Below are positions 42,730 to 52,338 of a stretch of DNA of 56,043 nt, one piece after another. The stretch is taken from assembly GCF_944388365.1 (NCBI RefSeq), contig NZ_CALXIN010000007.1:1-56043 (forward strand). Direction: 5' to 3'. The notes below the pieces were generated by a model. The model was not told the origin of the DNA. It did no database searches and worked only from the letters and a program-made list of their open reading frames with translations. The translations under genes and the position numbers were made by a program. How positions within the stretch are numbered: the first letter of the stretch is position 1; every line of letters begins with the position of its first letter. This DNA is from an uncultured Negativibacillus sp. GTDB lineage: Bacteria > Bacillota > Clostridia > Oscillospirales > Ruminococcaceae.

Positions 42730-45501
42730 TTAACAGTCCAGAACGATTTCGACGCTGCTGGAACCGTTTTTCTGCTTAGTGACCTGAATCTGGCGTCCGA
42801 TGCGCTCCTTGAGCTCGGAAACGTGGGAGATGATGCCGACCAGACGGGTGCCCTGTGTCAAACTCGACAGCGCCTGAATGGCCTGGCGCAGGGATTCTTC
42901 GTCCAGCGAGCCAAAGCCTTCATCCACAAACATGGTATCCAGCTGGATGCCTCCTGCGGAGGATTGAATCTCGTCGGACAGTCCCAGCGCAAGCGACAGC
43001 GATGCCAGGAAGGATTCGCCACCGGACAGCGTTTTGACGCTTCGTTCGGTGCCGTTGTAGTGGTCAACGACATCCAGCTCCAATCCGGTCTGGCTGCGGT
43101 TGTTGTCCGCTTCGCGGCGGCGCTTGAGCTCGTACTGTCCATCGGACATCACCATAAAACGGGTATTGGCGCGGGCGATGATGCGGTCAAAAAAGGTCAT
43201 CTGCACATAGGTTTCCAGCATGATTTTTTCCTTGCCTGCAATGTTGCCGTTGGCGGTGTTGGACAAAGCCTTGACCCACTGCCAGCGGCTTTCCAGTGCC
43301 TGCAGATTCTGACTGCCGTCATTCAGGTGCTGCAATGCCGAACGGTTGGTGACAAGGCGGCTGTGGACTGCCTTCTGCTGCTGGTGCAGCTGGTCAAGCT
43401 GTGCCGTGAGAAGTTGTTTTTTCTCCTGCTGTTTATCGGCGTCGATGTCGGGAGCGTCGGCAAGCTGCGATTGGAGCTGGTCGATCTTTCCAAGCAGGGT
43501 ATTGTATTGCTGCTGTGCCTGTGTGTATTGCTGCTGAGCTGTTTCCAAAGCGGTTTGCAGTTTCTGCTTCTGGAGGGTAAACTGGGTCTGTTTTTGTTTT
43601 GCAGCGGCTTTGCTAGGATAATGCAGCTGCTCGGACAGTTGGGACAGCTGTTTTCCGGTTTCGGAAAGGGTTGCCTGCACTGCCGCAATCTGTTCCTTTA
43701 AGGAGGAAGACAGTCTCTGGGATTTTGCCAGCGCTTGTTCAGCGGCTGGAAGCTGCTGTTCCAGTGCTGCTTTGCGCTGGCGCAGCTGTGCCTGTCTGTG
43801 CAGCTGTGTGTCGAGCTGTGTCATCTGCTGATGCAGGCTGTCAAGAGCAGAGGAGGCTTGTACGGACAGATCGGGCAGCGAGTGTTCAAACAGCTGTGCA
43901 GCCAGCTGTGCGACCGTTTCCCGCTGGGATGAAAAAGCACCGTTTAGTTCGCCGGCGCGGAGGCTTGCCTGATTTGCTTCTTGCTGTGCCCGTTCACAGA
44001 CCTGTTTGCCCTGTTCGAGCTGCTCCTGTGTGGGAGCCTTGGGAGGCATCTGTGCCGGATGCGGGTGATGCAGCGAGCCACAGACCGGACAAGGCTGACC
44101 ATCGTACAGAGAGGAGGCAAGGATGCCGGCCTGTGCATCCAGAAACGCCTGGTAACCCGCCTGATAGCGTTGGTTGAGGTCAGCGCTGCGTTTGGAAGCG
44201 TGCAGATAGCGCGCCTGTGCCTGCGAGAGCTGCTGGTGCAGTGCATCGCGCCGTTTGATCGCTTCCTGAAGGGAAAGCAGGGAGGCGCGCTGGTTTTCGA
44301 GCTGTTCTTTTTCCCGTGTCAGGCGCTGATAGGTTTCGCCGGCATCGCCCAGTGTCTGCTGCTCGGCGCGCATCGAAGAGATTGAGCTTTCCAGCTTTTG
44401 CAGCTGCTGGTCGTTTTGGGTAAGCTGTGCGGTATGGAGCTTCAACTCGGATTGCAGCTGCAAAAGCTTTGCTTGCAGCTGGTCAGCCTGTTCATAGGAG
44501 GGAAGTTCCTGTTCAAGCAGGGTGAGCTGGCGGTCCAGCTGGTCGATCTGCGCCTGCTGTTCCTGCTGCTGGGAAAGCTGCTGCTGATACCGCTGCAATA
44601 GTTCCTGCTGTGTCTGTTGCTGCTGCAAGGCAAGCTGGAGAGCGTGGGAAACCTTTGCAAATTCCTGTGCTCTGCCAAGGTCGGCGTTGACCGCTGCCAG
44701 CTGTTGTTCCAACGTCTGCAGCTGCTGCTCCTGCACTTGCTGTTTCTGCTCATCCTCGGACAAAAGCTGTTTTAGCCACGAAAGACTTTCTGAAAGCGGG
44801 AGAGAATTGTTCCGTACCGCTTCCAACGAGCAATACAGCGGGGACTCCGGCGCGCACAAAATCCCGCTGAGGTATTGGCGGATGCTGTTTTGCTGTGCCT
44901 GACACTGCTGCTCGAGCTTGCCCGATTCGCTCTTTAACCGGTCCTGCAGAGTGCGATAGTATCCGGTCTGAAAGATTTCGCGGAAGATGTTCTGACGGTC
45001 CTTGGTGTCGGCGAGCAGCAGCTTTAAAAAGTCGCCCTGTGAGATCATGGCAATCTGGGAAAACTGCTCGCGGTCGATGCCCAGAATGTTTTGGATGGCG
45101 GCATTGACCTCCTTGACCTTGGTGACGAGCGTGCCATCGGGCAGCGTCAAAAGCGCGTCCGCTTTTTGCAGAGTGGTTTTGCTGCTGTCGCGCAGAGAGG
45201 GCCTCAGGTATTCGGGGTTTCGTTTGACGGTATAGCGCTTTTGCCCGTAGCAAAAGGTCAGTTCCACCTCGGTGGGAGTCTGCGGATCTGCATATTTCGA
45301 GCGCAGCATCGAAGGCTCACGGTTGTGACCACTTGCTTCTCCGTACAGCGCAAAGGTGATGGCGTCAAAGATGGTGGTCTTGCCTGCGCCGGTGTCGCCG
45401 GTAATCAGGTAAAGCCCGCTTTTTCCCAGACGTTCCAGGTCCAGTTCGACCCGCTGGGCATACGGACCGAAGGCGGAGATAATCAGTTTGATGGGTCTCA
45501 T
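42730..45501 (-). CDS. sbcC: nuclease SbcCD subunit C (SMC-like ATPase)
   Basis: The protein has 923 residues. Walker A is GDTGAGKT (35-42); long Gln-rich coiled coils (about 190-450 and 490-700) flank the zinc hook CPVC (471-474); the ABC signature KTLSGGESFLASLSLALGLS and Walker B TMFVDEGFGSLDEE are in the last 130 residues. With SbcD it opens hairpins and trims double-strand ends. It overlaps sbcD by four bases (ATGA). The coiled coil is extremely rich in glutamine, giving CTG-rich DNA. Confidence 0.95.
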   Translation of the reverse strand: MRPIKLIISAFGPYAQRVELDLERLGKSGLYLITGDTGAGKTTIFDAITFALYGEASGHNREPSMLRSKYADPQTPTEVELTFCYGQKRYTVKRNPEYLRPSLRDSSKTTLQKADALLTLPDGTLVTKVKEVNAAIQNILGIDREQFSQIAMISQGDFLKLLLADTKDRQNIFREIFQTGYYRTLQDRLKSESGKLEQQCQAQQNSIRQYLSGILCAPESPLYCSLEAVRNNSLPLSESLSWLKQLLSEDEQKQQVQEQQLQTLEQQLAAVNADLGRAQEFAKVSHALQLALQQQQTQQELLQRYQQQLSQQQEQQAQIDQLDRQLTLLEQELPSYEQADQLQAKLLQLQSELKLHTAQLTQNDQQLQKLESSISSMRAEQQTLGDAGETYQRLTREKEQLENQRASLLSLQEAIKRRDALHQQLSQAQARYLHASKRSADLNQRYQAGYQAFLDAQAGILASSLYDGQPCPVCGSLHHPHPAQMPPKAPTQEQLEQGKQVCERAQQEANQASLRAGELNGAFSSQRETVAQLAAQLFEHSLPDLSVQASSALDSLHQQMTQLDTQLHRQAQLRQRKAALEQQLPAAEQALAKSQRLSSSLKEQIAAVQATLSETGKQLSQLSEQLHYPSKAAAKQKQTQFTLQKQKLQTALETAQQQYTQAQQQYNTLLGKIDQLQSQLADAPDIDADKQQEKKQLLTAQLDQLHQQQKAVHSRLVTNRSALQHLNDGSQNLQALESRWQWVKALSNTANGNIAGKEKIMLETYVQMTFFDRIIARANTRFMVMSDGQYELKRRREADNNRSQTGLELDVVDHYNGTERSVKTLSGGESFLASLSLALGLSDEIQSSAGGIQLDTMFVDEGFGSLDEESLRQAIQALSSLTQGTRLVGIISHVSELKERIGRQIQVTKQKNGSSSVEIVLDC

Positions 45502-46634
45502 TGCTTCTCCTCCCATATCGTTTCCATCAGTTTCTGTGTGAAGGCAAGCTGCTCGTCGCTGAGCGGCTGATTGTTCTGCTTTTCGTAAAACTCACAGAAG
45601 AGCTGGAGCGGCGTTTTGGTTTCAATCTGGTGGTCTGCTTCCAGTGGGATACCGGCGCGGGTGCGGCGGTTGTCATAGTCGAGCTTCATCAGATTGGGAT
45701 AGATGACCCGCAGCTTGGCAATGGCGTCGTGGATATCCTCCTCATCGGTGAGGGTGATATGCAGATAGTCGTCGGTTGCTGTACCCAGATAGGTTTCGCG
45801 GGCAGTGAGATACTGATAGCTCCCGCGCAATTCACGCAGATCATGCAGCGGAATGAGCGGGACGGTCCGAACCTCCAGTTCTCCCTTGGAAGGCAGAGAA
45901 ACCACACTCACCGATTTGGTGTGGGAAGCCTCGGAGAAGGAATATTTCAGAGGTGTTCCGCAGTAGCGGATGGCAGGAGAGCCGATGTTCTGCGGGTTAT
46001 GAATGTGCCCGAGGGCGACATAGTCAAAGTCGGCAAAGACGGTTGCATCGACGTTGTCGCTTCCGCCGACCGAAATCTCCTCCGAATCGCAGCGCAGAGC
46101 GCCGGTGACAAACTGATGGGTCACCAACAGATTGCGCTGGGTGGTGTCGATGGACATTTGTTCCACAGCGACGCGCAGTGCATCGGTATAGGAAGCAATC
46201 TCCTTTTCAGGGAAGAAGCGGCGCAGGTGTGCCGGTTTGACAAAGGGAAGAAGGTAGATATTGACCGGACCGTTTTCGTCGGTCAGAGTGATGGGAGAAA
46301 TGCTGCCGTCATAGACAGGGGAAAGATGGATGCCGCTGCGGTCCATCAGGTGCGCACCAAAGGCGATGCGCTCAGGGGAATCGTGGTTGCCGCTGATGGC
46401 AAATACCAAAAGCTGACGGTCGGCAAGCTGGCACAAAAAGCGGTCAAACAGCTGGACGGCAGGCGCAGGGGGAATGGGCTTGTCATAGATGTCGCCGGCA
46501 ATCAGCACCGCGTCGGGATGTTCCGAGTCGATAATCTGCAGAATCTGATCGAGGATGTATTCCTGATCCTCCAGCATGGAAAAGCCGTTGAGGCGTTTGC
46601 CGAGATGCAGATCGGAAAGATGGACAAATTTCAT
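45498..46634 (-). CDS. sbcD: nuclease SbcCD subunit D (Mre11-like exonuclease)
   Basis: The protein has 378 residues. The phosphoesterase motifs are complete: SDLHLGK, AGDIYDK, SGNHDSPER, VTHQF and LGHIHNPQ. It is the nuclease partner of SbcC in repair of hairpins and stalled forks. AAAGGAGG precedes the ATG at 46634; the longer frame runs into the tRNA terminators and has no ribosome site. Confidence 0.96.
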   Translation of the reverse strand: MKFVHLSDLHLGKRLNGFSMLEDQEYILDQILQIIDSEHPDAVLIAGDIYDKPIPPAPAVQLFDRFLCQLADRQLLVFAISGNHDSPERIAFGAHLMDRSGIHLSPVYDGSISPITLTDENGPVNIYLLPFVKPAHLRRFFPEKEIASYTDALRVAVEQMSIDTTQRNLLVTHQFVTGALRCDSEEISVGGSDNVDATVFADFDYVALGHIHNPQNIGSPAIRYCGTPLKYSFSEASHTKSVSVVSLPSKGELEVRTVPLIPLHDLRELRGSYQYLTARETYLGTATDDYLHITLTDEEDIHDAIAKLRVIYPNLMKLDYDNRRTRAGIPLEADHQIETKTPLQLFCEFYEKQNNQPLSDEQLAFTQKLMETIWEEKQ

Positions 46635-46670
46635 GGAGGGTTCCTCCTTTCTTATCTCAAATGGAGTATA

Positions 46671-46709
46671 GAGAAAAAGCCCTGTGCGCAGCCGAGGGCA
46701 CAACAGGGC
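46671..46709 (-). terminator. second of two tandem terminators after tRNA-Ser
   Basis: A GCCCTGT/ACAGGGC stem (46679-46685 / 46703-46709) is followed on the minus strand by T5. It shields sbcD from tRNA transcription. Confidence 0.65.
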
Positions 46710-46748
46710 AAAAAAGAAAAAGGTCAGGGACAAAATTTTGCCCCTGAC
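46710..46748 (-). terminator. first tandem terminator after tRNA-Ser
   Basis: A GTCAGGG/CCCTGAC stem (46723-46729 / 46742-46748) with an extra CAAAA/TTTTG inner pair is followed on the minus strand by a long T-rich tract. Confidence 0.75.
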
Positions 46749-46754
46749 GCAGAC

Positions 46755-46845
46755 TGGCGGAGATGGTGGGATTCGAACCCACGTGCCTGTCTCCAGACAA
46801 AACGATTTCGAGTCGTTCTCGTTACGACCACTTCGATACATCTCC
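46755..46845 (-). tRNA. tRNA-Ser (anticodon CGA), CCA encoded
   Basis: On the minus strand the acceptor arm GGAGATG pairs with CATCTCC, followed by discriminator G and an encoded CCA. The anticodon loop is CTCGAAA in an ACGA/TCGT-type stem, giving CGA for the serine codon TCG. A long variable arm (TGTCTGGAGACAGGCA) marks a class II tRNA, and the T loop is TTCGAAT. The anticodon lies at plus-strand 46808-46810. Confidence 0.95.
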
Positions 46846-46917
46846 ATATCAAATTGTAGCCCGAAAATATGGGGCAGAAGCGGACAATGCAGCCGCCGCT
46901 TTCAATGAAGCCTTTAT

Positions 46918-46946
46918 AGTATAACAAATTTCTGTGCGATTTTCAA
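46918..46946 (-). promoter_or_regulatory. promoter of tRNA-Ser
   Basis: On the minus strand TTGAAA (46946-46941), 17 bases and TATACT (46923-46918), leaving a 5' leader of about 65 nt to be removed by RNase P. Confidence 0.75.
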
Positions 46947-47291
46947 GAGTTGAAGTAAAAAATCTTTTCCGAATGGATTCTAATTGAAAATAGGATTCTG
47001 GTTGCCTTTTGCAAACTGATTTGTGAGAAAAGGCGAGGAGACACTTGGCAAATAAAGAAAAGTAAAAGCAAATGTATAGCAAAAAAAGAACAAATTATGA
47101 ATGTTGTTTAAAATTTCACTTTCACAAGTTAAAATCTTAGTGCAAACATACTATTGCTTTTTCATGGTCGAAGAATTATAATAAAGCCCATACCAAACGC
47201 TTTAGCACATTACAGTTATCAAGCAATGCATTGTGAAATTATTATGTAGATTCGTTTTGGGTAAGTTATAAATTTATTGGAGGACAAACTT
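46947..47291. other. AT-rich intergenic region upstream of livK
   Basis: No gene was found. It contains the livK promoter near 47154-47183: TTGCTT, an 18-base spacer, TATAAT. No clear riboswitch or T-box elements were recognised. Confidence 0.5.
47154..47183 (+). promoter_or_regulatory. promoter of the liv operon
   Basis: TTGCTT (47154-47159), 18 bases and a perfect TATAAT (47178-47183), about 100 nt before the livK start. Confidence 0.55.
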
Positions 47292-48521
47292 ATGAAAAAG
47301 ATGTTAGCAGTTTTCTTGATGGCTGCAATGATCGTATCTTCGTTCAGCGGCTGTTCGGGAAATGAAACAAGCGATAGCACAAACGCTTCTAATGAAACAA
47401 CCGAAGAAACTTCTGCAGAGGCTTCCGACGAGGAAACTTCCAGCGGTGACAGCGTCACCTTTGGCGTACTGGCTCCTTTGACCGGCGATGTTTCTGTTTA
47501 TGGTATTTCCACCGCTAACGGTATCGAGATGGGCGCCAAGGATGTCAACGAGAACGGCGGCACAATGGAAAAGACCCTGAATCTGGAAGTTATGGATGAA
47601 AAGGGCGACATCGCAGAAGCAACCAACGCTTACAATGCGCTGAGAAGCAAAGATGTTGCAGCTGTCATCGGTGACGTTACCTCCAAACCGGCATTTGCAG
47701 TTGCAGAGATCGCAGCAGAAGAATATGCCGACGGCGACGGTGTACCGGTCATCACTCCTACCGGCACTTCGCTGGACATCACTCCATGTGGCGAAAATAT
47801 TTTCCGTGCCTGCTACACCGACCCATTCCAGGGTCGTGCAATGGCTACCTTTGCAGCAGAAAATCTGGGTGCAACCAAGATTGCTGTGATGTACAACACC
47901 TCGGATGACTATTCCACCGGTATTGCAAATGCATTTGTAGAGACTGCTGAAGAAAAAGGCGTTGAAATCGTAGCAAATGAAGGCTATGGCGCAGACGACA
48001 ACGATTTCAAGACCCAGCTGACCAAGATTCAGGCACTGGAACCGGATGCAATCATGGTTCCTGATTATTACAGCACAGTAGCTCTGATCGTTACCCAGGC
48101 AAGAGAGATCGGCTATGACGGCGTAATGCTCGGTGCTGACGGTTGGGACGGCGTGCTCAACGTACTGGACGACGCAAACAAGAGCGTTTTGGACAACTGC
48201 TACTTCTGCAACCACTTCTTTATCAACGATACCGATGAGAAGGTTGCAAACTTTGTAAATGAGTACAGAGAAACCTACGGCGAAGATCCAACTGCATTCT
48301 CCGCACTGGGTTACGACTCGGTACAGATTATGGATCAGGCAATCGAAGCTGCCGGAACCACCGACGCAGAAGCTGTTGTAGCTGCAATGCAGGAAATCGA
48401 GTATGACGGTGTTACCGGTCACATCACCTTTGATGAAAACGGCGACCCAATCAAAGACGTTGCAATCCTCAAGCTGGAAGGCGGAGAGGTATCGCTGGAA
48501 ACCAAACTGGCTGCAGAATAA
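47292..48521 (+). CDS. livK: branched-chain amino acid ABC transporter, substrate-binding lipoprotein
   Basis: The protein has 409 residues. The lipoprotein signal has its lipobox cysteine at residue 21 (FSGC). An acidic, Ser/Thr-rich linker (22-55) leads to the periplasmic-binding type I fold: TFGVLAPLTGDVSVYGISTA, NGIEMGAKDVNENGG, TPTGTSLDITP and a C-terminal YDGVTGHITFDENGDPIKD, typical of LivK/LivJ. It captures Leu/Ile/Val, or related amino acids, outside the cell. ATG 47292 is eight bases after GGAGG. A 147-base gap with a stem-loop separates it from livH. Confidence 0.93.
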   Translation: MKKMLAVFLMAAMIVSSFSGCSGNETSDSTNASNETTEETSAEASDEETSSGDSVTFGVLAPLTGDVSVYGISTANGIEMGAKDVNENGGTMEKTLNLEVMDEKGDIAEATNAYNALRSKDVAAVIGDVTSKPAFAVAEIAAEEYADGDGVPVITPTGTSLDITPCGENIFRACYTDPFQGRAMATFAAENLGATKIAVMYNTSDDYSTGIANAFVETAEEKGVEIVANEGYGADDNDFKTQLTKIQALEPDAIMVPDYYSTVALIVTQAREIGYDGVMLGADGWDGVLNVLDDANKSVLDNCYFCNHFFINDTDEKVANFVNEYRETYGEDPTAFSALGYDSVQIMDQAIEAAGTTDAEAVVAAMQEIEYDGVTGHITFDENGDPIKDVAILKLEGGEVSLETKLAAE

Positions 48522-48592
48522 ACTTTTTTGAAGGTTTCAGCCCTTCGGTGAAAAAATCTGGCAGATCAGAAAATTTTTACATCGGTTCAAAC

Positions 48593-48618
48593 AGGGCAGA
48601 GCGTCGAGGTTCTGCCCT
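48593..48618 (+). promoter_or_regulatory. stem-loop between livK and livH
   Basis: An 8-bp stem AGGGCAGA/TCTGCCCT (48593-48600 / 48611-48618) with a 10-base loop and only a weak T-rich tail. Partial termination or 3'-end protection that raises livK expression over the permease genes is likely. Confidence 0.5.
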
Positions 48619-48668
48619 ATTTGTTCATTATGGGTGGATGCCACAACAACAGGAAGGCAGGAGGAAAA

Positions 48669-49556
48669 ATGGATCAGGTTATCATGTTTCTTAAACAGGT
48701 CATCAATGGTGTCCAGGTAGGAAGCATCTATGCACTGGTGGCTTTGGGATATACCATGGTATATGGTATCGTCAAGCTGCTGAACTTTGCACATGGTGAT
48801 TTTATCATGGTGGGAGCATACATCTCCCTGTTTGCCATGACAGGAGCTGGCATGCCGATATGGCTAGCAGCGATTATTGCAGTGGCAGGATGTGCACTGC
48901 TGGGCGTTTTGACCGAGAAAATTGCATACAAACCGTTGAGAAATTCGCCAAAGCTTTCGGTGCTGATTACCGCGATTGCGGTCAGCCTGCTTTTGGAAAA
49001 CCTGTTTTTGCTGCTGTTTTCCTCTTCTCCAAAGCCCTATCCGAATGCAATCAACTTCCCGTCGATTGACGTAGGTCCAATCCAGGTCAGCGGCGTCACC
49101 CTGATGACTATTCTGCTGTCCGCAGTTTCGATGATTGCGCTGCAGTTGTTTGTAAAGAAGACCAGAATGGGACGTGCAATGCGCGCAGTTTCCGAGGATG
49201 CACAGGCGGCAACGCTGATGGGTGTCAGCGTCAACAAAACCATTTCGCTGACCTTTGCCATTGGCTCCGGATTGTCGGCAATCGCCGCGGTTATGTACTG
49301 CTCGGCCTATCCGATGGTAGAGCCTTACATGGGCTCGATGCTGGGCTTAAAGGCCTTTATTGCAGCGGTACTTGGCGGCATTGGTATTATCCCGGGCGCA
49401 ATGCTGGGCGGTTTTGTCATTGGTCTGATTGAAAGTCTGACAAAAGCTTATATTTCTTCGCAGCTGGCGGATGCAATGGTCTTTGGTATTCTGATCGTTG
49501 TGCTGTTGGTCAAACCGGCAGGTATCTTCGGCAAGAATGTCGGCGAAAAGGTGTAG
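48669..49556 (+). CDS. livH: branched-chain amino acid ABC transporter permease LivH
   Basis: The protein has 295 residues with about eight membrane helices. FLKQVINGVQVGSIYALVAL, GYTMVYGIVKLLNFAHGDF and the ABC-contact loop RAVSEDAQAATLMGVSVNKT identify LivH. ATG 48669 follows GGAGGAAAA. Confidence 0.94.
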   Translation: MDQVIMFLKQVINGVQVGSIYALVALGYTMVYGIVKLLNFAHGDFIMVGAYISLFAMTGAGMPIWLAAIIAVAGCALLGVLTEKIAYKPLRNSPKLSVLITAIAVSLLLENLFLLLFSSSPKPYPNAINFPSIDVGPIQVSGVTLMTILLSAVSMIALQLFVKKTRMGRAMRAVSEDAQAATLMGVSVNKTISLTFAIGSGLSAIAAVMYCSAYPMVEPYMGSMLGLKAFIAAVLGGIGIIPGAMLGGFVIGLIESLTKAYISSQLADAMVFGILIVVLLVKPAGIFGKNVGEKV

Positions 49557-49580
49557 GCAGGAATTTTTTCATAGAAAGGC

Positions 49581-50633
49581 ATGGTCATCGAGATGAAACA
49601 GACAGTGAAAGTACCGTGGAAGGCCTACATCCTCAACGCGGTGTGCGCGGTTTTGATTTTTGTGGCTCTGTCGGGAATGATCTCGGCGGAGGTAATTGAT
49701 AAATATATTCAGGGTATCATCATGCTGGTGTTTATCAACATCATCCTGGCGGTATCGCTCAATCTGACAACCGGATTTCTGGGACAGATTGCCCTGGGAC
49801 ATGCGGGCTTTATGTCGATCGGTGCATATTCCAGCGCTATCCTCACCAAATTTATCAAGGATTTGCCGGAAGGCTCCTTTCTTCAGTCGCTGCCTCCGCA
49901 GCTGATCTTTGGCGTAGCATTGCTGTTCGGCGGTCTGCTGGCAGCCGTCTTTGGTTTGCTGGTCGGTATCCCTGCTCTTCGCTTGAAGGGTGACTATCTT
50001 GCCATCATTACCCTTGGCTTTGGCGAGATTATCCGCGTTGTGATGGAAAACCTGGAAATCACCGGCGGCGCACAGGGCCTGCGCTCCATCCCAGGATATT
50101 CCACCAAATATTTTGGAATGTGCTATTGGATCACCATTCTGTCGGTGGTGTTTATGTATATGCTGGTTCGTTCCCGTCATGGCAGGGCGATTATGGCCAT
50201 CCGTGAGGACGACATCGCCTCGGAAGCAGTGGGCATTCCAAACACCTATTACAAGGTAGCAGCCTTCAGCATCGCAGCATTTTTTGCAGGCGTTGCCGGC
50301 GGCATCTATGCGCATTATCTGCGCATTCTGGGCGCAAAAACCTTTAACTTTACCCGTTCGATTGAGATCATCGTCATCGTTGTTTTGGGCGGCATGGGTT
50401 CGATCACCGGTTCGATTGTGGCAGCGATCGTGCTGACCGTTCTGCCGGAGGCACTTCGCAGCTTCTCCGATTACCGCATGCTGGCTTACTCGGTTGCGCT
50501 GATTATTGTCATGATCTTTAAACCATCGGGTCTGTTCGGACGATATGAATTCTCGCTTGCAAACATCATTGCAAAAATCTTTGGAAAGAAAACTGGCAGC
50601 AAGAAAGAAGCAGTGGAAGGAGGAGTGAAATGA
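49581..50633 (+). CDS. livM: branched-chain amino acid ABC transporter permease LivM
   Basis: The protein has 350 residues. NLTTGFLGQIALGHAGFMSI, the FGEIIRVVMENLEITGGAQG stretch and REDDIASEAVGIPNTYYKVA are LivM signatures; about nine helices. ATG 49581 is very close to AAAGG and ATG 49593 is a little far, so the exact start is open. The stop overlaps the livG start. Confidence 0.94.
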   Translation: MVIEMKQTVKVPWKAYILNAVCAVLIFVALSGMISAEVIDKYIQGIIMLVFINIILAVSLNLTTGFLGQIALGHAGFMSIGAYSSAILTKFIKDLPEGSFLQSLPPQLIFGVALLFGGLLAAVFGLLVGIPALRLKGDYLAIITLGFGEIIRVVMENLEITGGAQGLRSIPGYSTKYFGMCYWITILSVVFMYMLVRSRHGRAIMAIREDDIASEAVGIPNTYYKVAAFSIAAFFAGVAGGIYAHYLRILGAKTFNFTRSIEIIVIVVLGGMGSITGSIVAAIVLTVLPEALRSFSDYRMLAYSVALIIVMIFKPSGLFGRYEFSLANIIAKIFGKKTGSKKEAVEGGVK

Positions 50634-51400
50634 TGGAAAACAATCCGGTATTGAGAGCGGAACACCTGGGCATCGTCTTTGGCGGTCTGAAGGCGGTTTC
50701 TGATTTTGATATTTCCATCGGTGAAAACGAGCTGGTTGGACTGATCGGTCCAAACGGCGCGGGCAAAACCACCATTTTTAACCTCCTGACTGGTGTTTAC
50801 CAGCCGACCGAAGGAGTCATCTACCTCAACGGAAAGTCGATGGCGCACAAAAAGCCGCATCAGATGGTCAAGGAAGGAATCGCAAGAACCTTCCAGAATA
50901 TCCGTCTGTTTAAAGAGCTGACCGTTCTGGACAACGTCAAGGTTGCCTTTAATCAGGGCATGAAATACTCGCTGCTCAAGGCGGTATTCCGTACACCTTC
51001 CTACTGGAAGGAGGAAGCGGAGATCGACCGCAAAGCCCGCGAACTGCTGGCTGTCTTTAAGATGGAGGACATGGCGGACAGTCTGGCGGAAAACCTGCCC
51101 TATGGTCAGCAGAGAAAGCTGGAGATTGCCCGTGCACTGGCAACCAATCCGAAGATTCTGCTGCTGGACGAGCCGGCAGCCGGTATGAATCCGACCGAAA
51201 CAGCGGAGCTGATGGAGACAATCTCGACCATCCGCAAAAACTTCAACATCTCCATTTTGCTGATCGAACACGATATGAGCCTGGTCATGAGCATCTGTGA
51301 GCGCATCATTGTAATCGACTACGGACAGATCATCGCAAAGGGAACACCGCAGCAGATTGCAAAGAACGAAAAGGTCATCGGCGCATATCTGGGTGCATAG
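50630..51400 (+). CDS. livG: branched-chain amino acid ABC transporter ATPase LivG
   Basis: The protein has 256 residues. Walker A is GPNGAGKTT, the signature LPYGQQRKLEIARAL, Walker B LLLDEPAAGM, and the H-loop ILLIEHDM. The start is one of two tandem ATGs overlapping the livM stop after GGAGGAG. It forms the ATPase heterodimer with LivF. Confidence 0.95.
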   Translation: MMENNPVLRAEHLGIVFGGLKAVSDFDISIGENELVGLIGPNGAGKTTIFNLLTGVYQPTEGVIYLNGKSMAHKKPHQMVKEGIARTFQNIRLFKELTVLDNVKVAFNQGMKYSLLKAVFRTPSYWKEEAEIDRKARELLAVFKMEDMADSLAENLPYGQQRKLEIARALATNPKILLLDEPAAGMNPTETAELMETISTIRKNFNISILLIEHDMSLVMSICERIIVIDYGQIIAKGTPQQIAKNEKVIGAYLGA

Positions 51401-51427
51401 TAACGGCGCAGGAAAGGACGGGTAACC

Positions 51428-52141
51428 ATGGGAAAAATGCTGGAGGTCCAGAATCTGAACGTGCATTACGGTTCGATTCATGCGATCAAGGACATCAGCC
51501 TGGAGGTAAATGAAGGGGAGATCGTGTCGCTCATCGGCGCCAACGGTGCAGGTAAAACCACCACGCTGCACACCATCACCGGAATCAAAAAGGCAACCTC
51601 CGGTTCGATCAAGCTGTACGACCAGGATTTGACGGCAATCGAGCCGCACAAAATTATTACACTGGGAATGGCACATGTTCCAGAAGGACGGCATATCTTT
51701 GCAGAGATGACCGTCGAAGAAAATCTGGAGATGGGCGCCTTCTGGCTCAAGGGAAAGACCAATGTCTCGCAGGAGATTGAAAAGGTATATGAGCGCTTTC
51801 CACGACTCAAGGAGCGCTATCGACAGCCGGCAGGAACACTGTCCGGCGGCGAGCAGCAGATGCTGGCGATCGGCAGAGCGATCATGTCCAAACCGAAGAT
51901 TATGCTGATGGATGAGCCTTCGATGGGTCTTTCGCCGCTGCTGGTTCGGGAAATTTTCAATATCATTCAGGAACTCAACCGCAGCGGAATGACCATCCTG
52001 CTGGTAGAACAGAATGCAAAGATGGCGCTGTCCATTGCACATCGAGCTTATGTTCTGGAGACCGGAGAGATTGTCATGAAGGGCAAAGCGGAGGATATGC
52101 TGCAGGATGACAACGTCCGCAAAGCATATCTTGGTGCATAA
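51428..52141 (+). CDS. livF: branched-chain amino acid ABC transporter ATPase LivF
   Basis: The protein has 237 residues. Walker A is GANGAGKTT, HVPEGRHIFAEMTVEENLEM is specific to LivF, the signature is LSGGEQQMLAIGRA and Walker B IMLMDEPSMG. It is the last gene of the liv operon; a terminator follows 20 bases later. Confidence 0.95.
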   Translation: MGKMLEVQNLNVHYGSIHAIKDISLEVNEGEIVSLIGANGAGKTTTLHTITGIKKATSGSIKLYDQDLTAIEPHKIITLGMAHVPEGRHIFAEMTVEENLEMGAFWLKGKTNVSQEIEKVYERFPRLKERYRQPAGTLSGGEQQMLAIGRAIMSKPKIMLMDEPSMGLSPLLVREIFNIIQELNRSGMTILLVEQNAKMALSIAHRAYVLETGEIVMKGKAEDMLQDDNVRKAYLGA

Positions 52142-52160
52142 ACGGGACCTTAGATTGTAT

Positions 52161-52188
52161 AAAAAGCAGCCGTCAGGCTGCTTTTTTT
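52161..52188 (+). terminator. terminator of the liv operon
   Basis: An 11-bp stem with a GTCA loop (52161-52171 / 52176-52186) ends in T7. Confidence 0.85.
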
Positions 52189-52207
52189 GCAATAGAGGAC
52201 AGCTGGG

Positions 52208-52236
52208 TTGACAATCCAGAGGAGCTTTGCTATCAT
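52208..52236 (+). promoter_or_regulatory. promoter of cimA
   Basis: TTGACA (52208-52213), 17 bases and TATCAT (52231-52236). The leader of about 95 nt can form a TTTCCAC/GTGGAAA stem (about 52273-52308) just before the ribosome site GGAGG. Confidence 0.65.
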
Positions 52237-52338
52237 AACCAACAAAAATAGAAATTATATTTTGTAGCAATCAACTTTCCACCTTTTCAAGGGCAGAATG
52301 TGGAAAATTGACGGGTTGATGCAGGAGGCGGTACAGAG

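Noticed and set aside
42730..45501. CTG/CAG-rich tracts as possible triplet repeats
   Set aside because: They encode the Gln-rich coiled coil of SbcC and are not regular tandem arrays.
50486..52270. 594-codon minus-strand frame opposite livG/livF
   Set aside because: It is antisense to two clear ABC ATPases; Cys/His/Gln-rich artefact.
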